A DNA stretch of 64,000 nucleotides, taken from positions 186,001 through 250,000 of the forward strand of contig NZ_QRDJ01000009.1 in NCBI RefSeq assembly GCF_003385845.1, read 5' to 3'. The DNA is from Kushneria indalinina DSM 14324. Its GTDB lineage: Bacteria > Pseudomonadota > Gammaproteobacteria > Pseudomonadales > Halomonadaceae. The notes under the pieces are model-generated. The model was not told where the DNA came from and ran no database searches. It saw only the letters and a program-made list of their open reading frames with translations. The translations under genes and the position numbers were made by a program. Below, in pieces: positions 9,086 through 18,310 of the stretch. Positions within the stretch are counted from its first letter, which is position 1, and the number at the start of each line of letters is the position of its first letter.

Positions 9086-9117
9086 CTGCAGCACCAGGGA
9101 CCTGCAGCACCAGGGGC
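9086..9117. repeat. 16-bp tandem duplication between pyrB and ruvX
   Basis: Two head-to-tail copies of ctgcagcaccagggac (second copy ends gggc; 15 of 16 bases identical) in the convergent gap. Confidence 0.8.
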
Positions 9118-9129
9118 CTGAAAGAGTGA

Positions 9130-9594
9130 TCAGCGGGGCGAGGGGATGTCGAGCCGGGTGCCGCCGGCCTGCTGTTCAAACCAGCCGGCAAGAATCAGTT
9201 CGGCGGCGATGCCGTCAACGCCGTGCTCGCGATAGTTGCCCTTGTGGCCTTCTTCGCGGGCAATGGCCTTGGCGGCGCGGGTGGTGCCGCGCTCATCGAA
9301 CATTTCCAGCGGTTTGCCAAAACGGCCGTGCAGCCGCTTGCCGAACTTGCGCGCGCGCAGGCTCATTTCGGACTCGGTGTCGTCCATGTTGAGCGGCAGG
9401 CCGACCACGAACATATCGGGCTGCCACTCCTTGATCAGCCGAGTGATCACGTCCCAGTCGGGGATGCCGTCACGCGCCGGCAGCGCCTCCAGCGCCGAGG
9501 CCGAGCCCAGCAGCTCATTGCCCACCGCGACGCCAATGCGGCGTACGCCGAAGTCAAAGGCCAGCACCAGCCGCTGACCGGGCGTATCAGCCAT
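9130..9594 (-). CDS. ruvX: RuvX/YqgF RNase H-fold nuclease
   Basis: 154-residue YqgF-family protein with an RNase H-like fold, implicated by family in 16S rRNA 5'-end maturation and as a Holliday-junction-resolvase-like nuclease. Visible motifs: LAFDFGVRRIGVAVG (first catalytic Asp), VVGLPLNMD, FDERGTTRAA (Glu), and the C-terminal HGVDGIAAELIL (final Asp). ATG 9594 was chosen: GTGAGG lies just upstream, and it overlaps the yqgE stop by 8 bases, indicating translational coupling. An in-frame GTG at 9606 is less likely. Confidence 0.94.
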   Translation of the reverse strand: MADTPGQRLVLAFDFGVRRIGVAVGNELLGSASALEALPARDGIPDWDVITRLIKEWQPDMFVVGLPLNMDDTESEMSLRARKFGKRLHGRFGKPLEMFDERGTTRAAKAIAREEGHKGNYREHGVDGIAAELILAGWFEQQAGGTRLDIPSPR

Positions 9595-10144
9595 GGCCGG
9601 CCTCACGCGACAGCAGGCTCAGGTCAACGCCCAGATGGCTCGCAGCGGTTTCAAGACGCGCCGGGGCCGGGGTTCGAAAGAGCACCTCGTCGCTGGCCTC
9701 CACGGTCAGCCAGGTGTTGTCCTTGATCTCCTGGGCCAGCTGGTCGGGCTCCCAGCCCACGCAGCCCAGACAGATCAAAAACTGCTCGGGGCCACGGCCG
9801 GCGGCAATGGCATGCAGAATGTCCATCGACGTGGTGAGCGCCCGGTTCTCTCCGGTGCGGATGCTGGAGTCCCAGTGTTCGGGGCTGCCGGCGTGCAGAA
9901 TAAAGCCGCGCTCACGATGTACCGGGCCGCCGTTGAGCACCGGCGTTTCCAGTGACGGGCAGTCGCTGGCATCAATTTCGAGCTGCTCGAACAGCGCCTC
10001 CAGCGTCAGCTCCATGGGCTGGTTGAGCTTGAGCCCCAGTGTGCCGTTGTCGTCATGGTCGCAGATATAGGTCAGCGAGCCCGCAAAGTTTTCGTCTTCG
10101 AGATGCGGCATCGCCATGAGAAAGTTATCGCGCAAGCCTTGCAT
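9587..10144 (-). CDS. yqgE: YqgE/AlgH family protein (UPF0301, DUF179)
   Basis: 185-residue cytosolic protein of the YqgE/AlgH family, function not settled. Family landmarks are present: FLMAMPHLEDENFAGSLTYI near the N terminus, GTLGLKLNQP and the GGPVHRERGFILH signature near residue 90, plus CLGCVGWEPDQLAQEI toward the C terminus. GGGAGG precedes ATG 10144. It is upstream of and overlaps ruvX, an arrangement conserved across gammaproteobacteria, and gshB follows the same orientation further upstream (155-base gap). Confidence 0.94.
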   Translation of the reverse strand: MQGLRDNFLMAMPHLEDENFAGSLTYICDHDDNGTLGLKLNQPMELTLEALFEQLEIDASDCPSLETPVLNGGPVHRERGFILHAGSPEHWDSSIRTGENRALTTSMDILHAIAAGRGPEQFLICLGCVGWEPDQLAQEIKDNTWLTVEASDEVLFRTPAPARLETAASHLGVDLSLLSREAGHG

Positions 10145-10298
10145 GGGCCTCCCGGATAGTAACGCAAGCAGGCGCCCCCGCCGGCAGGCAGGGGCGCGAT
10201 CGATGGGTCATGAGGTGTCGTTACCTGTCGACACCCGGCCGCCGAAAGCGGCTGATGGGTGCATGGTAACACTGGCGGGCCAGCGTGACGTCAACAAC

Positions 10299-11258
10299 TC
10301 AGGTGAAGCGTCGCTCGATGGCATCCATCAACATGCCGGCAATATCGGTGCCCTTCTGGGCATCGATTTCACGCACGCAGGTGGGGCTGGTGACGTTGAT
10401 TTCGGTCACGTAGTCCCCGATCACATCAAGCCCCACAAAGATCAGTCCCAGCGACTTGATGGAGTCCTTGACCTGATCGACCAGCCAGTAGTCGCGATCA
10501 GTCAGCTCACGCGCCTCGCCCCGGCCACCGGCGGCCAGGTTGCCGCGCACCTCGCCGGCCGAGGGAATGCGCGCCAGACCATAGGGCACCGGCTCACCGT
10601 CGATCAGCAGGATGCGGGTATCGCCCTGGCTGATCTCGGGAATATAGCGCTGCGCCATGATCTGTTCGGTGCCGCGCCGGGTCAGCTGCTCGATGACCGA
10701 GCCGATGTTGCGACCGTCCGGGGCGATATGAAAGATACCGGTGCCGCCCATGCCATCCAGCGGCTTGAAGATGGTATCGCCGTGTTCGGCATGAAATTCA
10801 CGCAGCACGCCGTCATTGCAGGAGACCACGGTCGGCACCAGACACTGGGGGAACTGCTGGGCGTAGAGCTTCTCGTTGCAGGTCAAAAGCGCCTGGGTCG
10901 GATTGACCACCAGCACGCCTTCGCGCTCGGCAAAGCCCAGCAGATGCACCGCGTTGGTGAAATTGACATCCACCGGCGGGTCCTGACGCATCAGGATCAC
11001 GTCCATATCCGCCAGCGGCCCGGCTTCGACGTCACCGAGGGTGTAATAGTGCGCGGGGTCGTTTTCGAACACCTCAAGCGCGCGCAGACGCCCCATGGCG
11101 CGCCCGTCCTTGAGGTAAAGATCCCCCGGCTCAAGGTAATGAAGCGTGTGACCACGCCGTTTGGCCGCCCACAGCATCGCCAGTGTGGTGTCCTTTTTCC
11201 AGGCGATGTTGGCGATGGGATCCATGACCACCGCGATCTTCAATGCACGTTCACTCAT
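10299..11258 (-). CDS. gshB: Glutathione synthetase
   Basis: 319-residue ATP-grasp enzyme that joins gamma-glutamylcysteine and glycine to make glutathione. N-terminal domain MDPIANIAWKKDTTLAML and MRQDPPVDVNF, ATP-grasp segment FKPLDGMGGTGIF, and the metal/ATP site near the C terminus (YVTEINVTSPTCVREID) are typical of bacterial GshB, as is length (E. coli 316). TGGAG precedes ATG 11258. gshB-yqgE-ruvX on one strand matches the order in E. coli and pseudomonads and may be one operon. Confidence 0.96.
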   Translation of the reverse strand: MSERALKIAVVMDPIANIAWKKDTTLAMLWAAKRRGHTLHYLEPGDLYLKDGRAMGRLRALEVFENDPAHYYTLGDVEAGPLADMDVILMRQDPPVDVNFTNAVHLLGFAEREGVLVVNPTQALLTCNEKLYAQQFPQCLVPTVVSCNDGVLREFHAEHGDTIFKPLDGMGGTGIFHIAPDGRNIGSVIEQLTRRGTEQIMAQRYIPEISQGDTRILLIDGEPVPYGLARIPSAGEVRGNLAAGGRGEARELTDRDYWLVDQVKDSIKSLGLIFVGLDVIGDYVTEINVTSPTCVREIDAQKGTDIAGMLMDAIERRFT

Positions 11259-11454
11259 TTAAAACTCCAGAACACGGCCGTGTGATGTTATGGCAGCCGT
11301 CCATGGCGCCAGTATGACGCAAGCCTCATCCTTCGACCATGGCCGACCCCGCCGCTTTCCCGTTTGCCGGGTTGTTCTTTCCAATCGCAGGCATGGCCGG
11401 AAACTATCAGGATAACGCGACTGACCGACTAGACTTTCGTGGTACAAGCCATCG

Positions 11455-11488
11455 CTGAACCCAAATCATTACTGAACCCGGGTCATTA
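11455..11488. repeat. 17-bp tandem duplication in the gshB / reductase gap
   Basis: ctgaacccaaatcatta followed directly by ctgaacccgggtcatta (14 of 17 identical), then a partial third copy (ctgaatca). It lies 30-65 bases before the reductase start, in its expected leader. The rest of the 262-base gap shows only a possible -10 (TAGACT, about 11430). Confidence 0.75.
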
Positions 11489-11520
11489 CTGAATCACGGC
11501 GTTCAGCCAGGAGGACCTTC

Positions 11521-12654
11521 ATGTCATCGATTTTTGAACCCTTTGATCTTGCCGGCATTCATCTCGACAACCGCGTGGTCATGGCGCCCATGACCCGTTC
11601 GCGGGCGCCCGGCGACATCCCCACCGAAATGGGCGCGCTCTACTACCGCCAGCGCGCCAGTGCCGGGCTGATCATCTCCGAAGGCACCCCGGTGTCGCGT
11701 CAGGGCACCGGCTATCTCTATAACCCGGGCATTTATGGCCCCGATCAGATCGAGGGCTGGAAAAAGGCCACCCGCGCCGTTCACGAGCGCGGCGGTGTCT
11801 TTTTCGCCCAGATCTGGCATGTCGGGCGCGTGTCGCATACCACCGTCCAGATTGCCGGTGGCGCACCGGTGGGCCCGAGCGAGCAGCCCGGCGGCATGGC
11901 GTTTGGCTATAACGAGCAGGGCACGCCCGATATGCTCAATGCCAGTACGCCGCGCCGACTCGAGACCAGTGAAGTGCGCGATATCGTGCGCGATTTCGCC
12001 CAGGCTGCCGTCAATTCACGCGAGGCCGGCTTTGACGGCGTCGAGATTCACGGGGCCAACGGCTATCTCTTCGAGCAGTTCTTGAACCCGGGCGTCAACG
12101 ACCGTGATGACCAGTACGGCGGCTCGCGGGAGAACCGCTGCCGTCTGCTGCTGGAAGTCGTCGATGAGGTCAGCGCGCTGATCGGTGCCCACCGGGTCGG
12201 TGTGCGCCTGTCGCCGCACGGCACACTCTTTGACATGCCGGAGTACGACGACAACGGCGAGACCTATCTGCATCTGGCACGCGAATTCAACAAGCGCGGG
12301 CTGTCCTACGTGCACCTGCACGACCAGGGCGGTCAGGGCATGCCGCCGATGCCGCGCGACTATCTGCGCCGGTTCCGCAAGGTCTATGACGGCAACCTGC
12401 TGCTGGCCGGTAACCTCGACCAGGCCGAGGCCGAGAAGCTGGTCAATGAAGGCACCATCGATCTGCCGGTCTTCGGGCGTCTCTACACCTCGAACCCGGA
12501 CCTGGTCGAGCGGATGAAAAACGACTGGCCGCTGGCCGAGTTTGATCCGTCCACCTTCTACGGCGGCGATGCCCGCGGTTATGTGGACTTCCCGACGTAT
12601 CAGGAAGAGCAGGAGCGTCAGGCGCGCCAGCAGCTGATCGACGAGAAAAGCTGA
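11521..12654 (+). CDS. Old yellow enzyme, NemA-type alkene reductase
   Basis: 377-residue FMN-dependent NAD(P)H oxidoreductase of the N-ethylmaleimide-reductase branch, reducing activated C=C bonds in enones, maleimides or nitrate esters. FMN-side N terminus NRVVMAPMTRSRA, active-site His/Asn pair in EIHGANGYLFEQFLNP, and DQYGGSRENRCRLL followed by a phosphate-binding segment (VFGRLYTSNPDLVERM) are visible. AGGAGG precedes ATG 11521; a terminator follows. Single gene. Paralogous only at fold level to the YqjM-type enzyme at 60.1 kb. Probably electrophile detoxification. Confidence 0.92.
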   Translation: MSSIFEPFDLAGIHLDNRVVMAPMTRSRAPGDIPTEMGALYYRQRASAGLIISEGTPVSRQGTGYLYNPGIYGPDQIEGWKKATRAVHERGGVFFAQIWHVGRVSHTTVQIAGGAPVGPSEQPGGMAFGYNEQGTPDMLNASTPRRLETSEVRDIVRDFAQAAVNSREAGFDGVEIHGANGYLFEQFLNPGVNDRDDQYGGSRENRCRLLLEVVDEVSALIGAHRVGVRLSPHGTLFDMPEYDDNGETYLHLAREFNKRGLSYVHLHDQGGQGMPPMPRDYLRRFRKVYDGNLLLAGNLDQAEAEKLVNEGTIDLPVFGRLYTSNPDLVERMKNDWPLAEFDPSTFYGGDARGYVDFPTYQEEQERQARQQLIDEKS

Positions 12655-12676
12655 TCCGAACTCGCTCATGGCGCAC

Positions 12677-12706
12677 GAAAAGCCCCGGCATGGCCGGGGC
12701 TTTTTT
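12677..12706. terminator. Bidirectional terminator, reductase / poxB
   Basis: aaaagccccggca / tggccggggctttttt hairpin with A-run and T-run, between convergent genes. Confidence 0.85.
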
Positions 12707-12764
12707 CGTCTGGCACTCTCATGAGGCATTCGAGCGTAAGCAAGTACCCACTATCGCTGCATGA

Positions 12765-14507
12765 CTATTTCTTGCGCCCCAGTCGGCTAAACAGATTGGT
12801 GTCGGCCAGGTCCATCACCTCGTCGCCGCGCCCGCTCATCACCGCCCGCAGCATGTAGAGGCTGAAGCCCTTCGCCTGGGCGGCTTCAATGGTCGGCGGC
12901 AGGGACAGCTCCTGTTTGGCCACCTTCACATCGACAATGACCGGCCCGTCATGAGCGAAGGCTTCCTCCAGCACGCCATCGAGCTGCTCGGAGCTTGAGA
13001 CCGTCAGCCCCTTGATGCCGAGCGCCTCGGCCAGGCGAGCATAGTCGGCGCTGGGCAGATTGGTCACCTCATCGACATAGCCGGCCGCCTTCATCTCCAT
13101 CGCCACGAACCCAAAGGTCGAGTTGTTGTAGATGATCACCTTGACCGGCAGTTTCTGCTCGGCCAGCGTCATCAGATCGCCCATCAGCATGTTGATGCCG
13201 CCGTCACCGGACAGCGAGATCACCTGACGCCCGGGCTGGGCGGCCTGAGCCCCCATCGCCTGGGGCATGGCGGTGGCCATCGAGCCGTGCATGAACGAGC
13301 CGGTGAGACGCCGCTGGCCGTTCATCTTCAGATAGCGCGCGGCCCAGACGGTGGGCGTGCCCACTTCGGCGGTAAACCAGGCATCCTCGGCGGCCAGTTC
13401 ACTGACGCGGGCGGTCAGATACTGCGGATGCAGCGGCTTGCCCTGCGCGTCCGGTACCGCCAGTTCGTCCAGATCCGCACGTGCCTTTTGGTAGTGGGCC
13501 TGAGCCTTGTCGAGAAAACTGCGATCGGTCTTTTCTTCAAGACGGGGCAACAGCGCTTCAAGGCTTGTCTTCACATCACCGACCAGCCCCTTGAGCAGCG
13601 TATTGCGCCGACCCAGATGCCCGGGACGCAGATCGATCTGCACGATGCGCCCGTGCTCGGGGAAGAAGTCGCGGTAGGGAAAGTTGGTCCCCAGCATGAT
13701 TAAAAAGTCACACTCCTTGAGGGTGTGATAGCCCGAGCTGAAGCCGATCAGACCGGTCATGCCCACGTCATAAGGGTTCTCGTACTCAAGGTATGACTTG
13801 CCGCGCAGCGCATGCACGATGGGTGCCTTGAGCCGCTCGGCCAGCGCGATCACCTCGTCATGGGCGCCGGCACAGCCCGCCCCGCAGAGCATTGCCACCT
13901 GTTTGCTGTCGTTGAGCAGCTCGGCCAGCTCGTCAAGCTCGGGCTCGGGAGGCATCGAGACCGGGGCCACCGGCGCACTCCACTGCATCTTCTGCTCGAC
14001 GGCCGGCGACAGCGCCACATCCCCGGAGATGACGATCACCGCCACGCTCTTTTCGAGAATTGCCGTGCGCATGGCGGTTTCGATCACGCGCTGCGCCTGG
14101 GCAGGATTGGAGATCAGCTCGCAGTAGTCGCTGCACTCCTTGAACAGCTGCTCCGGGTGGGTTTCCTGAAAGTACCCCAGCCCCACTTCACTGGAGGGAA
14201 TCTGGGCAGCAATGGCCAGCATCGGCGTTTGCGCCCGCTGGGCCTCGAAAAGTCCGTTGATCAGATGCGTATTGCCGGGCCCGCAGGAGCCGGCGCACAC
14301 GGTCAGGGCGTCGCGCGCCTCGGCCTCGCCGCTGGCGGCGAGTGCGGCCACCTCTTCATGACGCACGCCCCGCCAGGTAATGGCCTCCTGCCGGCGCAGG
14401 CTTTCGGTCAGCCCGTTGAGGGAGTCCCCCGGCAGTCCCCAGATATTCTGCACGCCGGCCTGGGCCAGCGTTCGTACCAGCATGTCGGCAACACTATAGT
14501 CGGCCAT
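12765..14507 (-). CDS. poxB: Pyruvate dehydrogenase (quinone)
   Basis: 580-residue thiamine-diphosphate flavoprotein that decarboxylates pyruvate to acetate and CO2, passing electrons to ubiquinone at the membrane. The TPP N-terminal domain (WGLPGDSLNGL; catalytic Glu in RHEEVAALAASGEA), central FAD domain, and TPP-binding SGDGGINMLMGDL...YNNS follow in order. The last 25 residues (KGFSLYMLRAVMSGRGDEV) match the membrane-activation tail of E. coli PoxB, which separates it from acetolactate synthases. ATG 14507 follows AGGGAGA. A CTATGCTT element about 170 bases upstream resembles a sigma-S -10; E. coli poxB is RpoS-controlled. Confidence 0.93.
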   Translation of the reverse strand: MADYSVADMLVRTLAQAGVQNIWGLPGDSLNGLTESLRRQEAITWRGVRHEEVAALAASGEAEARDALTVCAGSCGPGNTHLINGLFEAQRAQTPMLAIAAQIPSSEVGLGYFQETHPEQLFKECSDYCELISNPAQAQRVIETAMRTAILEKSVAVIVISGDVALSPAVEQKMQWSAPVAPVSMPPEPELDELAELLNDSKQVAMLCGAGCAGAHDEVIALAERLKAPIVHALRGKSYLEYENPYDVGMTGLIGFSSGYHTLKECDFLIMLGTNFPYRDFFPEHGRIVQIDLRPGHLGRRNTLLKGLVGDVKTSLEALLPRLEEKTDRSFLDKAQAHYQKARADLDELAVPDAQGKPLHPQYLTARVSELAAEDAWFTAEVGTPTVWAARYLKMNGQRRLTGSFMHGSMATAMPQAMGAQAAQPGRQVISLSGDGGINMLMGDLMTLAEQKLPVKVIIYNNSTFGFVAMEMKAAGYVDEVTNLPSADYARLAEALGIKGLTVSSSEQLDGVLEEAFAHDGPVIVDVKVAKQELSLPPTIEAAQAKGFSLYMLRAVMSGRGDEVMDLADTNLFSRLGRKK

Positions 14508-14674
14508 GATCACTTCTCCCTGTGATGGCAACACCGGCACGCCGCGTCATGGGTCATGACCGGCGTACAGGCGATAAAAAGGACGTGAATTCACACAAGT
14601 TCAGACGTCAGTAAGACGAATGTCCAATGCTCTCGGCGCATCGGCGGCCGACAGGGAATCCCTGTTCAGGCCAC

Positions 14675-14682
14675 AAGCATAG
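14675..14682 (-). promoter_or_regulatory. Possible sigma-S-like -10 upstream of poxB
   Basis: Minus-strand CTATGCTT fits CTAYRCTT. The leader would be about 160 bases, so this is tentative. Confidence 0.3.
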
Positions 14683-14737
14683 TTCGACCGGGCAGGGCGT
14701 GCGGGAAAGGGAGGTTCAGACAGGACAGGCGATGGGG

Positions 14738-15454
14738 TCAGAGATCCCCGTAGCGCGCCTGTAAAAGTGACAGCGCCACCACCGGCGCCGTCTCCATGCG
14801 AAGAATGCGCGGGCCGATGATCCAGGCGTGAAAGCCGTGCGCGTGGGCCCGGGCAACTTCCTCTTCGCTGAGGCCGCCTTCAGGGCCGACCAGCAGCGCG
14901 GCGCTGCCGGGAGAGGCCATCTCCGGCAGTGGACCGGCCCCGTAGGGGTGAAGCACCAGCCTGAGTGTTTCATCGCGCGCGGCCAGCCACTCATCAAGCC
15001 CGATGGCCGGGTAAATCGTCGGCACGGTGGCACGCCGGCACTGCTCGCAGGCACTGATCGCCACGGCCTGCCAGTGGTCGCGCTTTTTCTGCGCGCGCTC
15101 GCCCTTGAGGCGAACATCACCATGGTGGGTGTAGAGCGGTGTGACAGCGGCCACGCCCAGCTCCACCGCCTTTTGAATGGCGAAATCCATGCGATCCCCC
15201 TTGCCGACCGCCAGTCCCAGATGCACGGCAAGCGGTGACTCGGGCAGTGTTGCCAGGCATTCATCGATTTCGACCCGGACATCACGCCGGGACATCTCGA
15301 TGATGTGAGCGCTTACTTCGACGCCGTGGCCGTCAAACAGTACCAGGGTATCGCCTTCACGACGGCGCATGACGCGCGCCACATGATGGGCAGCGGCGTC
15401 AGGCAGGCTAAGAGTGGCGCCGGGAGACAGCGCCAGAGGGACATGGATTCGCAT
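14738..15454 (-). CDS. rsmE: 16S rRNA (uracil-1498-N3)-methyltransferase
   Basis: 238-residue SPOUT-fold methyltransferase that methylates U1498 of 16S rRNA using S-adenosylmethionine. An N-terminal PUA-like domain (about 1-70; HHVARVMRRREGD) is followed by the SPOUT domain with GKGDRMDFAIQKAVELGV, CEQCRRATVP, LLVGPEGGLSEEE and the knot segment IGPRILRMETAPVVAL. It begins 23 bases after the secB stop, without an obvious ribosome-binding site, so is probably translated from the secB transcript. Confidence 0.95.
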   Translation of the reverse strand: MRIHVPLALSPGATLSLPDAAAHHVARVMRRREGDTLVLFDGHGVEVSAHIIEMSRRDVRVEIDECLATLPESPLAVHLGLAVGKGDRMDFAIQKAVELGVAAVTPLYTHHGDVRLKGERAQKKRDHWQAVAISACEQCRRATVPTIYPAIGLDEWLAARDETLRLVLHPYGAGPLPEMASPGSAALLVGPEGGLSEEEVARAHAHGFHAWIIGPRILRMETAPVVALSLLQARYGDL

Positions 15455-15477
15455 GGTGTTGTCGTAGGCGTTACCGA

Positions 15478-15945
15478 TCAGGCATCGGCCGGCTGGTCAC
15501 CCTGCTGGCGCTGGGCGTAGATCGCATCGAAGTTGACCGGAGAGAGCATCAGCGCCGGGAAGGTGCCACGGCCCACCAGGTTGTCGATGCACTCGCGCGC
15601 ATAGGGGAACAGCACGTTGGGGCAGAAGGCGCCCAGGGTGTGGTCCAGCTGGGCATCACTGAGTCCGGAAATGGCGAACAGACCGGCCTGCTGAACCTCG
15701 GCGAGAAAGGCCGTGGTCTCTTCTTCACCGTTGTAGACGTGAGCGGTCACTCGCACGCTAACCTCATAGAGCCCCTCACTGATCTGCTGGTGGTCGTTGT
15801 CGACGTCGAGCTTGACCCGCGGCTTGAACTGCTGCTGGAAAATCGCCGGCGAGTTGGGCGCCTCAAAGGAGATATCCTTGACGTAGATGCGCTGCAGCGC
15901 GAACTGGATATTGGCCTGCTCACTGGTAGCGTTGTTCTCTGACAT
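15478..15945 (-). CDS. secB: Protein-export chaperone SecB
   Basis: 155 residues, exactly the E. coli length. SecB tetramers keep precursors unfolded and hand them to SecA. The family segments [42 protein letters not shown] and the terminal [14 protein letters not shown] are present. ATG 15945 gives the conserved MSEN start; a longer in-frame start at 16011 adds unrelated sequence from the repeat-bearing leader. The upstream neighbour is the YibN-like rhodanese, as in enteric bacteria, but no grxC lies between them. Confidence 0.96.
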   Translation of the reverse strand: MSENNATSEQANIQFALQRIYVKDISFEAPNSPAIFQQQFKPRVKLDVDNDHQQISEGLYEVSVRVTAHVYNGEEETTAFLAEVQQAGLFAISGLSDAQLDHTLGAFCPNVLFPYARECIDNLVGRGTFPALMLSPVNFDAIYAQRQQGDQPADA

Positions 15946-15973
15946 GCTCGTTTCCCGATCGGTGAGTAAGTAA

Positions 15974-16038
15974 TAACTATTGCTTGAAGCAGGTAACGGT
16001 GCCTGAAGCAAGAGATAACTGTCGCTTGAAGAGGTTAC
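15974..16038. repeat. Imperfect direct repeats in the secB leader
   Basis: taactattgcttgaagcagg and taactgtcgcttgaagagg (each continuing to gtaac/ttac) 42 bases apart, with a partial copy (gcctgaagca) between. They lie 30-95 bases before the secB start. Confidence 0.7.
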
Positions 16039-16039
16039 A

Positions 16040-16462
16040 TCAGCGTGTCACAACGGGCAGGCCATCGGCCACCCACTGTGAATGACCGCCCTTGAGTCGA
16101 CGCGCACCACTATAGCCGGCCTTTTGCAGCTTCGTGACGACACCGCCGCTGTGCTGGCCCATCTTGTCGACCACGATAATGGGCTTGTCCTTGTGCTTGT
16201 CGAGACGCTGCATGTTGTTATCAAGCTTGGCGGCAGGCACGTTGACCGCACCGGCGATATGGCCTGCCTTGAACTCCTTGATCTCGCGGATATCAAGGAC
16301 CATGGCATCCTCGCGGTTGATCAGGCTGGTCGCCTCACCGCTGCTGACACCGCCGGTCGCACTGCGCCTGGATTCAAAGGCCAGCCAGGCCAGCAATACC
16401 ACAACAAAGGCACCTACCAGCAAGGGGTGATTCTGGGCAAACTCCAGCAGCTGATCGATCAT
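16040..16462 (-). CDS. yibN: Membrane-anchored rhodanese-like protein (YibN type)
   Basis: 140 residues: one N-terminal membrane segment ([16 protein letters not shown], about 14-29) then a cytoplasmic rhodanese domain with [20 protein letters not shown]. The catalytic loop position ([10 protein letters not shown], about 97-106) has no cysteine, where active rhodaneses carry one, so sulfur transfer by the normal mechanism is unlikely. ATG 16462 places the membrane segment right after [13 protein letters not shown]; the longer frame to 16585 lacks support. Located upstream of secB, as in enteric bacteria; a membrane-side role in protein export or insertion is a guess from context. Confidence 0.9.
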   Translation of the reverse strand: MIDQLLEFAQNHPLLVGAFVVVLLAWLAFESRRSATGGVSSGEATSLINREDAMVLDIREIKEFKAGHIAGAVNVPAAKLDNNMQRLDKHKDKPIIVVDKMGQHSGGVVTKLQKAGYSGARRLKGGHSQWVADGLPVVTR

Positions 16463-16746
16463 GGAAATATCTTGACCCTGGTTGTTTAAAATGGCTCGGC
16501 GCGCGGTCATGCCTGGTCTACCCTGCGAGTTCGGGGAAGCCGCTCGGCAGCTGGAATCCGGCGCGCGCCCAGTATACACAAGCACCCGGCCGTCGTCCGT
16601 CCCCGATGATCAATGCTGGCATGCACCGGCTGGGTTATGATGACCACCACTTCGACGCCCTGATAGCGCCCCTTGCTGCGTGCGACCACGCCAGCAGCGC
16701 CGGCCCGGTATCGGGGCTTACATGTCCGTGTTCCCGAGGCGAAATC

Positions 16747-18297
16747 ATGTCTACATCGCAACCACGTCCCGTCGCCCTGCTGATTCTTGATGGCTATGGC
16801 CACAACCCGGAGTCGGCCAACAATGCCGTGGCCGCCGCCAACACCCCGGTCATGGATCGACTGCAGGCAGACTACGCCCACACCCTGATCAATACCGACG
16901 GCGAAAACGTCGGACTGCCCGAAGGCCAGATGGGCAACTCCGAGGTCGGCCACATGAATCTGGGCGCCGGTCGTGTCGTCTATCAGAGCCTGACCCGGAT
17001 CTCGAAGGCCATTCGTGACAATGAACTGGGCGACAATACCGCCCTGACCGACGCCATTGACGCCGCCGTCAACGATGAGAAAGCCGTCCACGTGCTGGGG
17101 CTGCTTTCGCCGGGCGGCGTCCACAGCCACGAAGATCACGTGCTGGCGCTGGCCGAACTGGCCCAGGCACGCGGCGCGAAGAAGGTCTATATCCACGCCT
17201 TCCTCGACGGCCGTGACACCGCACCGCAGAGCGCGCTGGACAGCCTGCTGCGCGCCGACGCCCTGCTGCGCCAGATGGGCGTGGGCCGGGTCGCCTCGAT
17301 GGTCGGGCGCTTTTTCGCCATGGACCGCGACAACCGCTGGGACCGCGTCGAAGCCGCCTGGCAGGTGGTGGTCAACGGCGAGGGCGAACATGTTGAAAGC
17401 GACGTCGAACAGGCCCTCCAGGCCGCCTACGATCGTGATGAAACCGACGAGTTCGTGACCGCCACCAGCCTGCGCGAGAGTGAGGATGACCGGGTCACCA
17501 TCCAGGATGGCGATGCGGTGCTGTTTGCCAACTTCCGCGCCGACCGGGCCCGCGAGATTGCCCACGCGCTGGTTGACCCGGGTTTCGACGGCTTCGAGCG
17601 CGATCGCACCCCGAAGGTCCACTTTGTCGCCATGACCCAGTACTCCGATGATCTGGGCGTGCCGGTGGCCTTCCCGCCCAACGACCTGCCCAACACCCTG
17701 GGCGAGTATGTCTCATCGAAAGGGCTGACCCAGCTGCGCATCGCCGAGACCGAGAAATACGCCCACGTGACGTTTTTCTTCTCCGGCGGCCGCGAGGCGG
17801 AGTATGACGGCGAAGAGCGCATCCTGGTCGATTCGCCGCGGGATGTGAAAACCTACGACGAAAAGCCCGAAATGAGCGCGGTGGAAGTCACCGACAAGCT
17901 GGTCGAGGCGATCGACTCCGGTCGCTTTGACCTGGTGATATGCAACTACGCCAACGGCGACATGGTCGGCCACAGCGGTGATCTGGCCGCGGCCACGAAG
18001 GCCATCGAGGCCGTCGATGAGTGCCTGGGCCGGGTGGTCGAGGCGATCGAGCGCGCCGGCGGCGAGTGCCTGGTGACGGCCGATCACGGCAACGCCGAGC
18101 AGATGGTGGACCCCGACACCGGCAAGCCGCAGACCGCGCACACCACCTTCCAGGTGCCGCTGGTATATGTTAGCCAGCGCAAGGCCACGCTCTCTGAAGG
18201 CGGGCGTCTGTGCGACATCGCACCAACGCTTTTGGCCATGATGGGACAGACCCAGCCGGAAGAGATGACCGGTCGCGTGCTGATCGACCATCAGTAA
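16747..18297 (+). CDS. gpmI: 2,3-bisphosphoglycerate-independent phosphoglycerate mutase
   Basis: 516-residue di-manganese enzyme interconverting 3- and 2-phosphoglycerate in glycolysis/gluconeogenesis. Motifs in order: LLILDGYGHNPES (metal Asp), the catalytic Ser in GQMGNSEVGHMNLGAGR, HAFLDGRDTAP, VGRFFAMDRDNRWDR, NYANGDMVGHSGD and TADHGNAEQM. Length agrees with family (about 510-515). ATG 16747 has GAGGCGA upstream; a longer in-frame start at 16606 adds non-conserved sequence. It heads a gpmI-envC-ctpA run on the plus strand, 13 bases before envC. Confidence 0.96.
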   Translation: MSTSQPRPVALLILDGYGHNPESANNAVAAANTPVMDRLQADYAHTLINTDGENVGLPEGQMGNSEVGHMNLGAGRVVYQSLTRISKAIRDNELGDNTALTDAIDAAVNDEKAVHVLGLLSPGGVHSHEDHVLALAELAQARGAKKVYIHAFLDGRDTAPQSALDSLLRADALLRQMGVGRVASMVGRFFAMDRDNRWDRVEAAWQVVVNGEGEHVESDVEQALQAAYDRDETDEFVTATSLRESEDDRVTIQDGDAVLFANFRADRAREIAHALVDPGFDGFERDRTPKVHFVAMTQYSDDLGVPVAFPPNDLPNTLGEYVSSKGLTQLRIAETEKYAHVTFFFSGGREAEYDGEERILVDSPRDVKTYDEKPEMSAVEVTDKLVEAIDSGRFDLVICNYANGDMVGHSGDLAAATKAIEAVDECLGRVVEAIERAGGECLVTADHGNAEQMVDPDTGKPQTAHTTFQVPLVYVSQRKATLSEGGRLCDIAPTLLAMMGQTQPEEMTGRVLIDHQ

Positions 18298-18310
18298 TCG
18301 GAGCCATTCG

